This document shows positions 7,390-13,897 of a stretch of DNA of 14,075 nt, piece by piece; position 1 is the first letter of the stretch, and the number at the start of each line of letters is the position of its first letter. A program made the position numbers and the translations under genes. The notes under the pieces are model-generated. The model was not told where the DNA came from. It saw only the letters and a program-made list of their open reading frames with translations, and did not search any database. This DNA comes from JBNJEM01 sp051745935. GTDB taxonomy: Bacteria > Planctomycetota > Planctomycetia > Pirellulales > Pirellulaceae. The DNA is taken from assembly GCA_051745935.1 (NCBI GenBank), contig JBNJEM010000130.1, positions 1 to 14,075 on the forward strand, in the 5' to 3' direction.

Positions 7390-7572
7390 ATGCCACGTCT
7401 CACCAACTCTCTACCGAAGTATCGCCAGCACCTCGCGGGCGGGCAGGCTATCGTCACGCTGGATGGCAAGGACCACTACCTTGGCCCCCACGGCACCCAG
7501 GCCAGCCGCCTAGAATATGACCGCCTCGTGGGGGAGTGGGGTGGGATGGCGAAAAACTTTAGGTCCTTGTAG
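7390..7572 (+). pseudogene. Tyrosine-recombinase (integrase) N-terminal fragment
   Basis: Sixty residues starting 'MPRLTNSLPKYRQHLAGGQA' and continuing with 'VTLDGKDHYLGPHGTQAS' and 'RLEYDRLVGEW'. This is the N-terminal arm-binding start of the site-specific integrases common in planctomycetes; complete members run to roughly 350-450 residues and carry the R...HxxR...Y catalytic domain. Here homology ends at about residue 50, a few unrelated residues follow, and the frame stops at 7570-7572. No catalytic domain is present downstream, where copy B of the dispersed repeat begins instead. GAAGGG at 7376-7381 could be its ribosome site. It is a remnant of an element that probably inserted at the neighbouring tRNA-His. 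Confidence 0.75.
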
Positions 7573-7622
7573 CCCGTTTTGTTGCGTCCTTGCCCGCGTC
7601 GAATCAAGGACCTTAGGGACTG

Positions 7623-7858
7623 AAAGGACCAAAGGGAACACGGCGGATGGGGCTCACGCGCGAAAAAAGCCGCGCGGCGTCTTCCGTTTCTTCATCCGTG
7701 GGTCCGTCCTGCCATCCGTGGGCCTATCATGGCACCTGGAGCACCGCTCATGATCGTCACGGCGTGGGTGGGGAGAGGTCCAGTGTTCGAAACAAGGACG
7801 CGCAACAGATGCTGTAAGCCTACTCCCGCTAGTTTGCCCAATCTCTGGGTTTTTGGCC
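7623..7858. repeat. Dispersed direct repeat, copy B (about 236 bp)
   Basis: Same orientation as 4042-4278 and about 94% identical by hand alignment, one base shorter near 7776. It runs from AAAGGACCAAAGGGAAC to GTTTTTGGCC, directly between the integrase remnant and the upstream region of the TIGR04255 gene. It contains a short hairpin-capable stretch (GCGCG, A-rich loop, CGCGC near 7659-7676). The corresponding part of copy A differs at two bases. Confidence 0.85.
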
Positions 7859-8071
7859 TGCGCAGGGTCGGGATCGAGTCTGAGGGCGTGCGAACAGGTC
7901 GTTTCAGAGAAATCCCAAGACCATGCCCATTCGTATCATGAATCCGGCGTCGCCTGCATGGAAAGGTCAGTGCAAAAGCGTATACTGGATGAGGCGGCGA
8001 ACGCGGCGCCCCGATTTGTAGACAGACAGCTAGCAGCTAGAGCGACCAATTCCGGAATCCTCTCAAGTCCC

Positions 8072-8845
8072 ATGGCATTCAAACTTGAAAACCCGCCTAT
8101 CATCGAAGCGTGGATTCGCGCTACGATGGCATCCGCGCCGGAGTCCGAATGGAAATGGTCGGACGTCTTCAATATGCTCACCGAGTACGGAGACGATTAT
8201 CCCGTGCTCGAAAGCCTACCGGAGTTCACGCCAACCCCGAAAGGACTTGACAGGAATCAATTGCCCGAGGAAATCGAAATCCACGTGGCCCCCAGATACG
8301 CGCGAACGCGCTCTGTCGATCGCACGAAGATCGTTCAGGTGGGCCGACACGAGCTGCTCGTGATTCATGGGCGAGCGAACGATCAGCCCTATCCAGGATT
8401 TGAGAAGCTGTTTAAAGCGTTTCTTGATGCCGTTCGTCGATATCGTGAACATGTCCCGACGATGGGTATCGAATCGGTGGAATTACACTATGCCGACTTG
8501 ATCGTGATTCCTGATCTGTACACTGAAGAGAGAGAGATTGGCGACTATTTCGTCGGTGCTCCTGATTTCCCCGCGGAGCCGTTCGGTGCTGTGGGGAGCG
8601 TGTCCTGGTCAGCATTGCTGTCATGTCCAGGAAGCCAAGATTTTGCGCAAGTTTCCGTGCAAATGCAGCCGCCAGACGGCAATGACGGCCGTTTTCGGCT
8701 GGATTGGCACAGATGGTGTCCAGGAGTGCCGCCGGACGATATCCGTGCGATTGAAAATCGGCTGCATAGCGCCCATAATTACTTGAACTTGTGCTTCCAA
8801 GCGATTTGCAGAGAACCTGTGTGGAATCTTTTCGATCCAAGCTAA
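8072..8845 (+). CDS. TIGR04255 family protein (function unknown)
   Basis: A 257-residue protein when started at ATG 8072. The frame is open back to at least 7853, but family similarity begins right after this ATG: 'MAFKLENPPIIEAWIRATMA' matches the typical N-terminal 'NPPIIEAxI' of TIGR04255. A central 'IVQVGRHELLVIHG' (about residues 87-100) and 'YPGFEKLFKAFLDAV' correspond to the family's 'lvQxGxxxLxvN...Wexf' segment, and 'SVELHYADLIVIPD' to its 'vgLRYxNrI'. The C-terminus 'SAHNYLNLCFQAICREPVW' fits the family's final helix. The family is sporadically distributed across bacteria and has no established activity; no catalytic motif is visible. It is first in a three-gene same-strand run. An alternative start is ATG 7958. 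Base composition looks lower in GC than the genes at 4755-6932, suggesting acquisition. Confidence 0.75.
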   Translation: MAFKLENPPIIEAWIRATMASAPESEWKWSDVFNMLTEYGDDYPVLESLPEFTPTPKGLDRNQLPEEIEIHVAPRYARTRSVDRTKIVQVGRHELLVIHGRANDQPYPGFEKLFKAFLDAVRRYREHVPTMGIESVELHYADLIVIPDLYTEEREIGDYFVGAPDFPAEPFGAVGSVSWSALLSCPGSQDFAQVSVQMQPPDGNDGRFRLDWHRWCPGVPPDDIRAIENRLHSAHNYLNLCFQAICREPVWNLFDPS

Positions 8846-8855
8846 GGACCTATCC

Positions 8856-9581
8856 ATGCCGCTCGTTGCAGCATACACCCCGCCGCCGATTGTCCAGGTA
8901 CGCGAAGATTCAAGTTGGCGCAGTTGGCAAACAGATATTCTCTGGAGTCAGGATCTTTTTTACTGTGATCCCACTCGGCATATGGTGAAGTGGTTCCGCG
9001 TCGGCGAGATGTTGTACGAGGGGCTGCGACCGATGACCGCTACGTTCGAACCTTCCGTCAGTGGTAGACAAGGTCGATTCATCGTAGCCGGATTGGAGGG
9101 GTATTTCGTCGGTCGTGGAAAGACGTTTGATGACGCATACGAAGACTGGACACTGCAAATTGACTTCACCATCCAGCAGTTGTTGGCGACACAAGATTTT
9201 GAACGTACAGCCGAACAAAACCAGCAATGGCATTTGCTCAGCCAATTTTTCGACTTGAACGAGATTCGATATTCACGACCACTCCGGATTCGGGCCTACG
9301 GACGGCTTCTCTCGAACCGGGGCCACCAATACCGTGTGCGCTGGATCGATGGAACGAAGTCGAAGTTCACGCGCGATCGGATTCCCGAGGAAATCGTAGG
9401 CTTTCGGGTTGGTCAGCCATTTGAAGCGGTTGTTTTGCGAGATGCAAGAACGTGGCACCTTCTTCGCGTTGAATCTGCATTCGCGACAAGCAGCTTGCCT
9501 CACGTGACGGAAGCGGATGCAAACGAGTTTCTCCGCGACGTGCCGTCAAGCAGCGAATTGCCTAAATTGCCCTGGGATTAG
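8856..9581 (+). CDS. Uncharacterised protein in the TIGR04255-MBL cluster, HicB-like segment
   Basis: A 241-residue protein. The ribosome site AAGGA (8844-8848) overlaps the TAA stop of the preceding gene, and the intergenic gap is 10 bp, so translation is probably coupled. I do not recognise the family. Residues about 75-110 ('GLEGYFVGRGKTFDDAYEDW', then 'LQIDFTIQQLLA') look like a HicB-type fold: a beta strand with 'EGYFxGxG' followed by an 'eA' helix. Residues about 145-215 look all-beta, with 'YRVRWIDGTKSKF' and 'GQPFEAVVLRDARTWHLLRV'. No signal peptide, membrane segment or catalytic motif is seen. It may be an adaptor or specificity subunit for its neighbours; this is inference from position only. 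Confidence 0.7.
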   Translation: MPLVAAYTPPPIVQVREDSSWRSWQTDILWSQDLFYCDPTRHMVKWFRVGEMLYEGLRPMTATFEPSVSGRQGRFIVAGLEGYFVGRGKTFDDAYEDWTLQIDFTIQQLLATQDFERTAEQNQQWHLLSQFFDLNEIRYSRPLRIRAYGRLLSNRGHQYRVRWIDGTKSKFTRDRIPEEIVGFRVGQPFEAVVLRDARTWHLLRVESAFATSSLPHVTEADANEFLRDVPSSSELPKLPWD

Positions 9582-9668
9582 CCCGTCCGCGAAGAGTGGC
9601 CGGCCGTGACCATCATTCCGGAACAGGGGTAGCATGCCTGATCGCGTGTGGAAAGGCGTACCGATCCC

Positions 9669-10757
9669 ATGAGAGTTCTTTTCGTTGACGTCGGTCAGGG
9701 AACCTGCCAAATTATCCTCCTTGGCGGTCGGCGCGCAATGATCATTGATGCTGGCGCATCAGCTGATCTTCCGCTCCGCACGTTGCGTTTGTTCAGGATT
9801 GAAACGATCGAGTTGTTGGTTGTGTCGCACAGTCACGCGGATCACAGTGGAGGATTCGCAAAGCAGCATCGATTTAAGGAAGATGCAGTTACGGGAATCG
9901 TGGCTGACTACCGCAATTCAATTAAGCGCATCGGCTACGTCTACGATTCTCAATTCCGGCATCGTCCATTGGCGCAGTACTTGGTGAAGCTGCTAAGAGA
10001 CAAGACGCTTCGCAAGGAGCAGTTGTTGATGATCGAAGCGTCGGAACGGCCTCACGAGCTTTGGGTATCCGAGGACCGAAAGACGCAGCTTGCGGCAATT
10101 TCGCCACTCGGCGGCGATCACTTGTTGGCAATGGATGCCGACAGTCCCAATGCAAGCAGTGTCGTTTTGGAACTGCGGCATCAGGGTGACCGGGTTGTTT
10201 TCGCGGCGGATTCGGAATGCGACCAATGGCGAGACATTTACCGCTTGCGCAACGATCGCATTATGGAATGCAAAGCAGTGACGATGCCTCATCACGGCGG
10301 CTTGATGCAAGCAAGCGACGAAGACTTGATGTGGTTTCATGATCACGCAGTTGACGCGGATTTCATTGTCGTATCAGTCGGTACGATTAATCCCCACGCC
10401 CACCCTCGCGGGGAGGTAATCCGTGCTGCCACAGCAAGCGGTAGCCATGTGATGTGTACGCAAATCACCGAGCAATGTTGCAGCAACCTAGAGTCATTGC
10501 GTCCAGGCGTGATTGGTCCATCGCGATATCCATGCAAGTCTTCGTCACGGCCAGATTTCACGGGCAGAGCTGGACGCAGCCGCAACGTAGCGTGCGCGGG
10601 AACGGTTACCGCATTGCTGACGCCAAAAGGTGTTCTGATGGAATGCGTCGACCAGCATCGAGTTGCTGTTGACGCACTTGTAGTAGCTGGTCATGCACCG
10701 CTATGTAGATCAGCAAAGCGACGTGGGACAGCTGTTCCACAAAGGAGACGTCGATGA
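9669..10757 (+). CDS. ComEC-like metallo-beta-lactamase-fold protein
   Basis: A 362-residue soluble protein starting at ATG 9669. That start leads directly into the fold's first strand 'MRVLFVDVGQGTCQIILLGG' and 'MIIDAG'; a GTG at 9648 is in frame but less likely. Metal-binding motifs are complete: His54-x-His56-x-Asp58-His59 in 'SHSHADHSGG', Asp181 in 'VVFAADSE', and His208-His209 in 'MPHHGG'. 'SVGTINPHAHPRGEVI' follows, as in the C-terminal MBL domain of ComEC/Rec2. The membrane channel of ComEC is absent, so this is a stand-alone hydrolase-type domain. Family members act on nucleic acids or other phosphodiesters; the substrate here is unknown. A 'CAGTVTALLT' strand and 'ALVVAGHAPLC' close the protein, with a basic tail. 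The gap to the preceding gene is 87 bp, on the same strand. It is the last gene of the cluster. Confidence 0.85.
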   Translation: MRVLFVDVGQGTCQIILLGGRRAMIIDAGASADLPLRTLRLFRIETIELLVVSHSHADHSGGFAKQHRFKEDAVTGIVADYRNSIKRIGYVYDSQFRHRPLAQYLVKLLRDKTLRKEQLLMIEASERPHELWVSEDRKTQLAAISPLGGDHLLAMDADSPNASSVVLELRHQGDRVVFAADSECDQWRDIYRLRNDRIMECKAVTMPHHGGLMQASDEDLMWFHDHAVDADFIVVSVGTINPHAHPRGEVIRAATASGSHVMCTQITEQCCSNLESLRPGVIGPSRYPCKSSSRPDFTGRAGRSRNVACAGTVTALLTPKGVLMECVDQHRVAVDALVVAGHAPLCRSAKRRGTAVPQRRRR

Positions 10758-10819
10758 AACGTCGATGAAACGCCCAAAAGAATCCTGCCCCCGGACCTGT
10801 TTCGACCCGCGCCGGAGCG

Positions 10820-10839
10820 ACAATCCAATGGGGGATTGT
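10820..10839 (+). terminator. Weak hairpin after the MBL gene
   Basis: ACAATCC (10820-10826) pairs with GGATTGT (10833-10839) across a 6-nt loop, 63 nt after the stop of the MBL-fold gene. The stem is only 7 bp with 3 G-C pairs, and no T-tract follows, so termination is a weak inference from position. Confidence 0.3.
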
Positions 10840-11045
10840 AACGCGGAGTGACTACTAGCAATTGTAAGCGTGCACCAGAACCGTGGGACTACGGATCGCG
10901 GCGATCAGAGCATTCGCAGCTGAGAGATCGAGGATGGGAGGCACAGCGCGGCGCATGGCCCGATAAAGGTTGGTTGTCAGGCGGTGACTGTTTCTTATCC
11001 CGTTTCTCTGTCGACGTCTCAAACGCACGGCTCCGGGGGCGAACG

Positions 11046-11666
11046 TCAGCGAACATGTTTTCGCGCTACAAAAAGAGACATGCGGGCGGCCGATGGCCCG
11101 ATCCTCGCCCAAATCGAAATCCAAATCGGGATCGGGATCGCGATCCCGATCAGAATCGCGTTTCTCTCAGACCTAGGAGATGGGTGACCGGCACGCGTCG
11201 GACCTCGCTGCACATGGGCGGGCCGAGGAAAATCGATTCTTTTGAGCCGATCGAAGCGGCAGTTGACCGACTTGAAGTAAACCATTGCCCGCGCCGCGAG
11301 CCAACGCAGATCTTGGTTATCTGAAACTTCCTGTTGTTTCTTGTGCAAGTCGGACAGACGAACTGGCCCGAAGTTCCCGTTCTGAACGAATCGCAGGCGA
11401 CCTGAATGCTCGCCCTGGATCGTTTCGAGTACTCGAACGGACACCGTTTGATAGCGATGCCTGCCGTCGTCGGGGTGCAGACCGTCCTTCAGAGCATGCA
11501 CGGAAACGTCGTCAATCAGCGCCCGGACGATCAAGTGGGAGTTGGCCGCCGCCCACTCAACGCTGGAAGCCCTGCCGGAAACCGGCTGCGCCCAGGCGGC
11601 GCCGACACAGGCCAAAACAGATGCGGTGAAAGATGTCACTCGTGTCACGATTCGCGATGTCTTCAT
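11046..11666 (-). pseudogene. Secreted protein whose C-terminal part has been replaced
   Basis: Read from ATG 11666 (206 residues) the protein starts with a clear signal peptide, 'MKTSRIVTRVTSFTASVLAC' followed by VGAAWAQ. A GTG at 11702 is an alternative start. A beta-rich domain follows: 'NSHLIVRALIDDVSVHA', then 'YQTVSVRVLETIQGE' and 'GRLRFVQNG'. This pattern fits secreted proteins with a 'vvrGxVxdv...W.tvtvxVxExlKG' module. After 'LRWLAARAMVYFKSVNC' the residues stop looking like a folded protein. They become a translation of simple sequence ('ILIGIAIPIPIWISIWARIG'), then a basic tail. I infer that the gene lost its natural C-terminus to inserted or expanded repeat DNA. It lies 45 nt downstream of the HEPN-partner gene on the same strand, but the signal peptide suggests an unrelated role. 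Confidence 0.5.
11111..11160. repeat. Low-complexity ATCGGG-type repeat with a perfect 20-bp palindrome
   Basis: The stretch consists of degenerate ATC-GGG/AAATCG units: AAATCG, AAATCC, AAATCGGG, ATCGGG, ATCG. At 11131-11150 ATCGGGATCG is followed by its exact reverse complement CGATCCCGAT. Simple hexamer expansion explains much of the symmetry, so an operator role is not needed. It falls inside the abnormal 3' part of the gene at 11046-11666. Confidence 0.8.
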
Positions 11667-11711
11667 TGGTTCCACCAACACGCCTTTCGCATTGATATGC
11701 ACTTTCCCCAG

Positions 11712-12113
11712 CTACGGCGTCGCTTTCATTGCGGATATGGGCGGGTAAATACACGCACCATCTATGCTCATTCCGCCAATGGACGAGCCGCCGTAGCGCG
11801 TGACGAGGGGTGCCGGATAGCGATCGCGAATTCTGATGGCATCCTGAGCAACCGGATCGAAAGTGTTTACCAGCTTGATTTGAAATGGATCAAGCCAGTG
11901 GCTCTTTTTACCGCTTAGCTTCTGTAACACCTCGCCGTAGGCAACATCGAAATTGGTATCGTCGATATTGTCGGATGCGATGTACAAGTAAACATTATCT
12001 GATTCGGCCGGAATGATCCAGCACGCCACGGAAACAGGGACGTAATCATTGAAGTCGCGAACAAAGTCAGCGCCTGCATCAATTTGTTCGTTTACCAAAA
12101 GTTCTTCACCCAT
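11712..12113 (-). CDS. Small protein paired with a HEPN gene, candidate antitoxin
   Basis: A 133-residue protein with ATG at 12111-12113 and stop TAG at 11712-11714. Its start overlaps the 3' end of the HEPN gene by 22 nt in another frame, so translation is probably coupled. It has 'VPVSVACWIIP', a beta strand 'NVYLYIASDNIDD', a helix 'DVAYGEVLQKLSG', then 'FQIKLVNTFDPVAQDAIRI', and it ends in 'RYGGSSIGGMSIDGACIYPP'. I recall similar proteins beside HEPN genes in planctomycetes and cyanobacteria, but cannot give a family name. There are no nucleotidyltransferase (GSxxxxxDxD) residues, so it is not a standard MNT antitoxin. No signal peptide or membrane helix is seen. An antitoxin or accessory role is inferred only from gene order. 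Confidence 0.7.
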   Translation of the reverse strand: MGEELLVNEQIDAGADFVRDFNDYVPVSVACWIIPAESDNVYLYIASDNIDDTNFDVAYGEVLQKLSGKKSHWLDPFQIKLVNTFDPVAQDAIRIRDRYPAPLVTRYGGSSIGGMSIDGACIYPPISAMKATP

Positions 12114-12511
12114 GGGAGTACTCCATCGGTCGTATCAGTCAGTGCGTTGAATAGTTTCTCCGCCTGTAATTGCGTGGACAGACGGTAACGGCTGGACTCG
12201 GACCAGTCTTTGGCTATCGACCAATGTTGGCCGAGGGTAATGTTCGCGTCCGCAGCCTTGTCTCGTTCGATGGTGAGACCCGCCTGCCTGACAAGATCCT
12301 CGATATCGTGTGTCCAGCGTTTTTGCGCGTATTTCTTATCCTCAAATATGATACCGGTACGGTCAATGTAAGCCAATACGCAAGATTTAAGAGCGCATTC
12401 GAGTGCATAACCGGCGAGGTAGTACGCAGCGGGCCATCGCTTCGCCTCGAGCAGTACGCGGGCGTCCTCGATTCGGTCGTCCGAAAGTTGCTGCAACTCG
12501 GTTCGGTTCAA
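12092..12511 (-). CDS. HEPN domain-containing protein, candidate toxin of a TA-like pair
   Basis: A 139-residue protein with TTG start at 12509-12511; AGGA lies about 12 nt upstream on the minus strand, and family similarity begins within a few residues. The core helix 'RWPAAYYLAGYALECALKSC' (residues about 26-45) is the signature of PF05168-type HEPN proteins. A second helix follows around 'KRWTHDIEDLVRQAGL', and a third carries 'SSRYRLSTQLQAEKLFNAL'. HEPN ribonucleases normally show R-x(4-6)-H; the only nearby Arg-His pair is R-W-T-H, with just two residues between, so RNase activity is doubtful. The downstream overlapping gene suggests a two-gene operon of toxin-antitoxin or nucleotidyltransferase-HEPN style. 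Base composition appears more AT-rich than the window's first half. Its promoter should lie in 12512-12640 but is not clear. Confidence 0.8.
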   Translation of the reverse strand: MNRTELQQLSDDRIEDARVLLEAKRWPAAYYLAGYALECALKSCVLAYIDRTGIIFEDKKYAQKRWTHDIEDLVRQAGLTIERDKAADANITLGQHWSIAKDWSESSRYRLSTQLQAEKLFNALTDTTDGVLPWVKNFW

Positions 12512-12933
12512 CCTGAGATTCCTATTCTGTGGAGTGCATATCTAAGTAATTCTACTGCAGGTCGAATTGCGCTATCGCGAATCGTTCCGGAGAGTATTGC
12601 GCGGCATAAATCAGCCCCAACATAGCAGCTAAGTTGGCGTGTGCCCAGAGTTTGGGGGGGCATTATTGGGAGCGGCCCATTGAGCGCTAGCCTGCATCGG
12701 TGTGCAGTTTAGCGCTCGGCGCCTGTGCGCAATATCCTGCAGCAGACCGCCGTGGCGCGCTATTCTGCGTGGTGCGCGGTTTAGCGCTTGGAGAGCCTTG
12801 TTGGACGGCGGGGCATAAGCCACGGCCGTGCAAGTCCTTGCGTTGCTTTCGACAAGTTTTCCACCGGATTCATCTCGCCGGATCTTGCCAATAAGCGCTC
12901 GAGCCGCCCCAATGGCAGACAGGCGATCAACAG
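12512..12933. other. Spacer with decayed IS sequence, no intact gene
   Basis: The first part (12512-12640) is moderately AT-rich and upstream of the HEPN gene, so it may hold its promoter. From about 12680 the short motif TTAGCGCT (or TGAGCGCT) occurs three times, at 12681-12688, 12710-12717 and 12781-12788. The region just before 12934 is where the N-terminal helix-turn-helix part of the following ISAzo13 transposase should be. I could not follow it in any single frame, so it appears heavily decayed or deleted. Confidence 0.4.
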
Positions 12934-13850
12934 CCACGAGGCGACCCGATGTCGCCATTGCGATGGACATGCAAAAGCACTGCCCAACTCGCCCGCGAGT
13001 TGACAAGGCAAGGACATCTGGTGAGCGCGCGCACCGTGGGGCGATTGTTGAAGGCAGCCGCGTACAGTTTGCAGGGCAACCGCAAGACGTTTGCAGGGCA
13101 ACCGCAAGACGAAGGAAGGGAAAGATCATCCGGATCGCAACGCCCAATTCGAGCACATCAACGCCACGGTTCTGAGTTTTCAAGACCGCGGCCAACCGGT
13201 GATCTCGGTGGACACCAAGAAGAAGGAATTGGTGGGGAATTTCCGCGATGGCGGCGGAGAATGGCAACCGCGGGGTGGGCCGGACGAAGTACTCGTCTAG
13301 GACTTCATGGACAAGGAATTGGGCAAAGCCATCCCTTACGGCGTCTACGACGTGACGGAGAACCAAGGCTGGGTGAGTGTCGGCATCGATCACGATACCG
13401 GACGTTTCGCCACGGAAGCTATTCGTCGCTGGTGGAAGAAGATGGGAGCGCGGCGCCACCGTGGCGCGAAGGAGATACTGATCATCGCCGACGGCGGCGG
13501 AAGCAGCAGCAACGGCAGCCGTTGTCGTCTGTGGAAAATGGCGTTGCAAGACTTGGCCAACATATTGAAGATGCCGATCCATGTTTGTCACTTCCCGCCG
13601 GGCACCAGAAAGTGGAACAAGATCGAACACCGTATGTTCTGCCACATCACGCAGAATTGGCGTGGCCGTCCGCTGGTCAGTCACGAAGTGATCATCAACC
13701 TGATTGCCAACGCCGCAACGGCTCAAGATCAAGGCCAAACTCGACGAGGGCACGTACCCGATAGCGATCAAAAACAGCGATCAACAACTTGCGGCTGTGC
13801 ATCTGAAGCGCTCGTCGTTTCATGGAGACTGGAACTACTGCGTCCTTCCA
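12934..13850 (+). pseudogene. ISAzo13-family ('Rhodopirellula') transposase, multiply broken
   Basis: Family sequence can be followed across three reading frames. Frame one (12940-13088) has 'GDPMSPLRWTCKSTAQLA' and 'ARTVGRLLKAAAYSLQGN'. Frame two (from about 13089) has 'DRNAQFEHINATVLSFQ', 'GQPVISVDTKKKELVGNF', then an in-frame TAG at 13298-13300, then 'DKELGKAIPYGVYD', 'GWVSVGIDHDTG', 'LIIADGGGSSSNG', 'VCHFPPGTRKWNKIEHR' and 'WRGRPLVSHEVIINLI'. Frame three (from about 13715) has 'LKIKAKLDEGTYPIAI' and ends at 'FHGDWNYCVLP'. The DDE residues are probably in 'SVDTKKKE', 'ADGGGS' and 'KWNKIEHR'. The first frameshift is a 22-bp tandem duplication, the second a small deletion near 13710-13720. 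No clear terminal inverted repeats were found. The product cannot be functional. Confidence 0.88.
13067..13110 (+). repeat. 22-bp tandem duplication causing a frameshift
   Basis: Two identical adjacent copies, 13067-13088 and 13089-13110, each starting GTTTGCAGGGCAACCGCAAG and ending with AC. Because 22 is not a multiple of three, the duplication shifts the transposase frame. The unshifted continuation 'NRKTKEGKDHPDRN' is found after the second copy. It is consistent with replication slippage. Confidence 0.95.
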
Positions 13851-13897
13851 GCCCAACGAAAAAAACAGTCAACTTGTTTTGGCGCGCGCCCCCTAAG

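Noticed and set aside
10693..10851. 52-codon ORF overlapping the 3' end of the MBL-fold gene, with an 11-bp tandem duplication (10748-10769) next to AAAGGAG
   Set aside because: No similarity to anything I know and no conserved features. The duplication is noted, but does not change the MBL stop codon.
11233..11275. Possible further copy of the 102-bp repeat end (protein pattern 'RFDRLK' on the minus strand)
   Set aside because: Only about 12 of 15 bases match, and the similarity does not extend into the rest of the unit; chance is likely.
11425..11438. 14-bp palindrome TTCGAGTACTCGAA
   Set aside because: It lies inside the coding part of the exported-protein gene, with no promoter context; short palindromes are expected by chance.
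12629..13771. Long minus-strand open frame (380 codons)
   Set aside because: It is antisense to the ISAzo13 transposase remnant, whose plus-strand family motifs are unmistakable; the translation shows no domain features. It is a shadow frame in GC-rich DNA.
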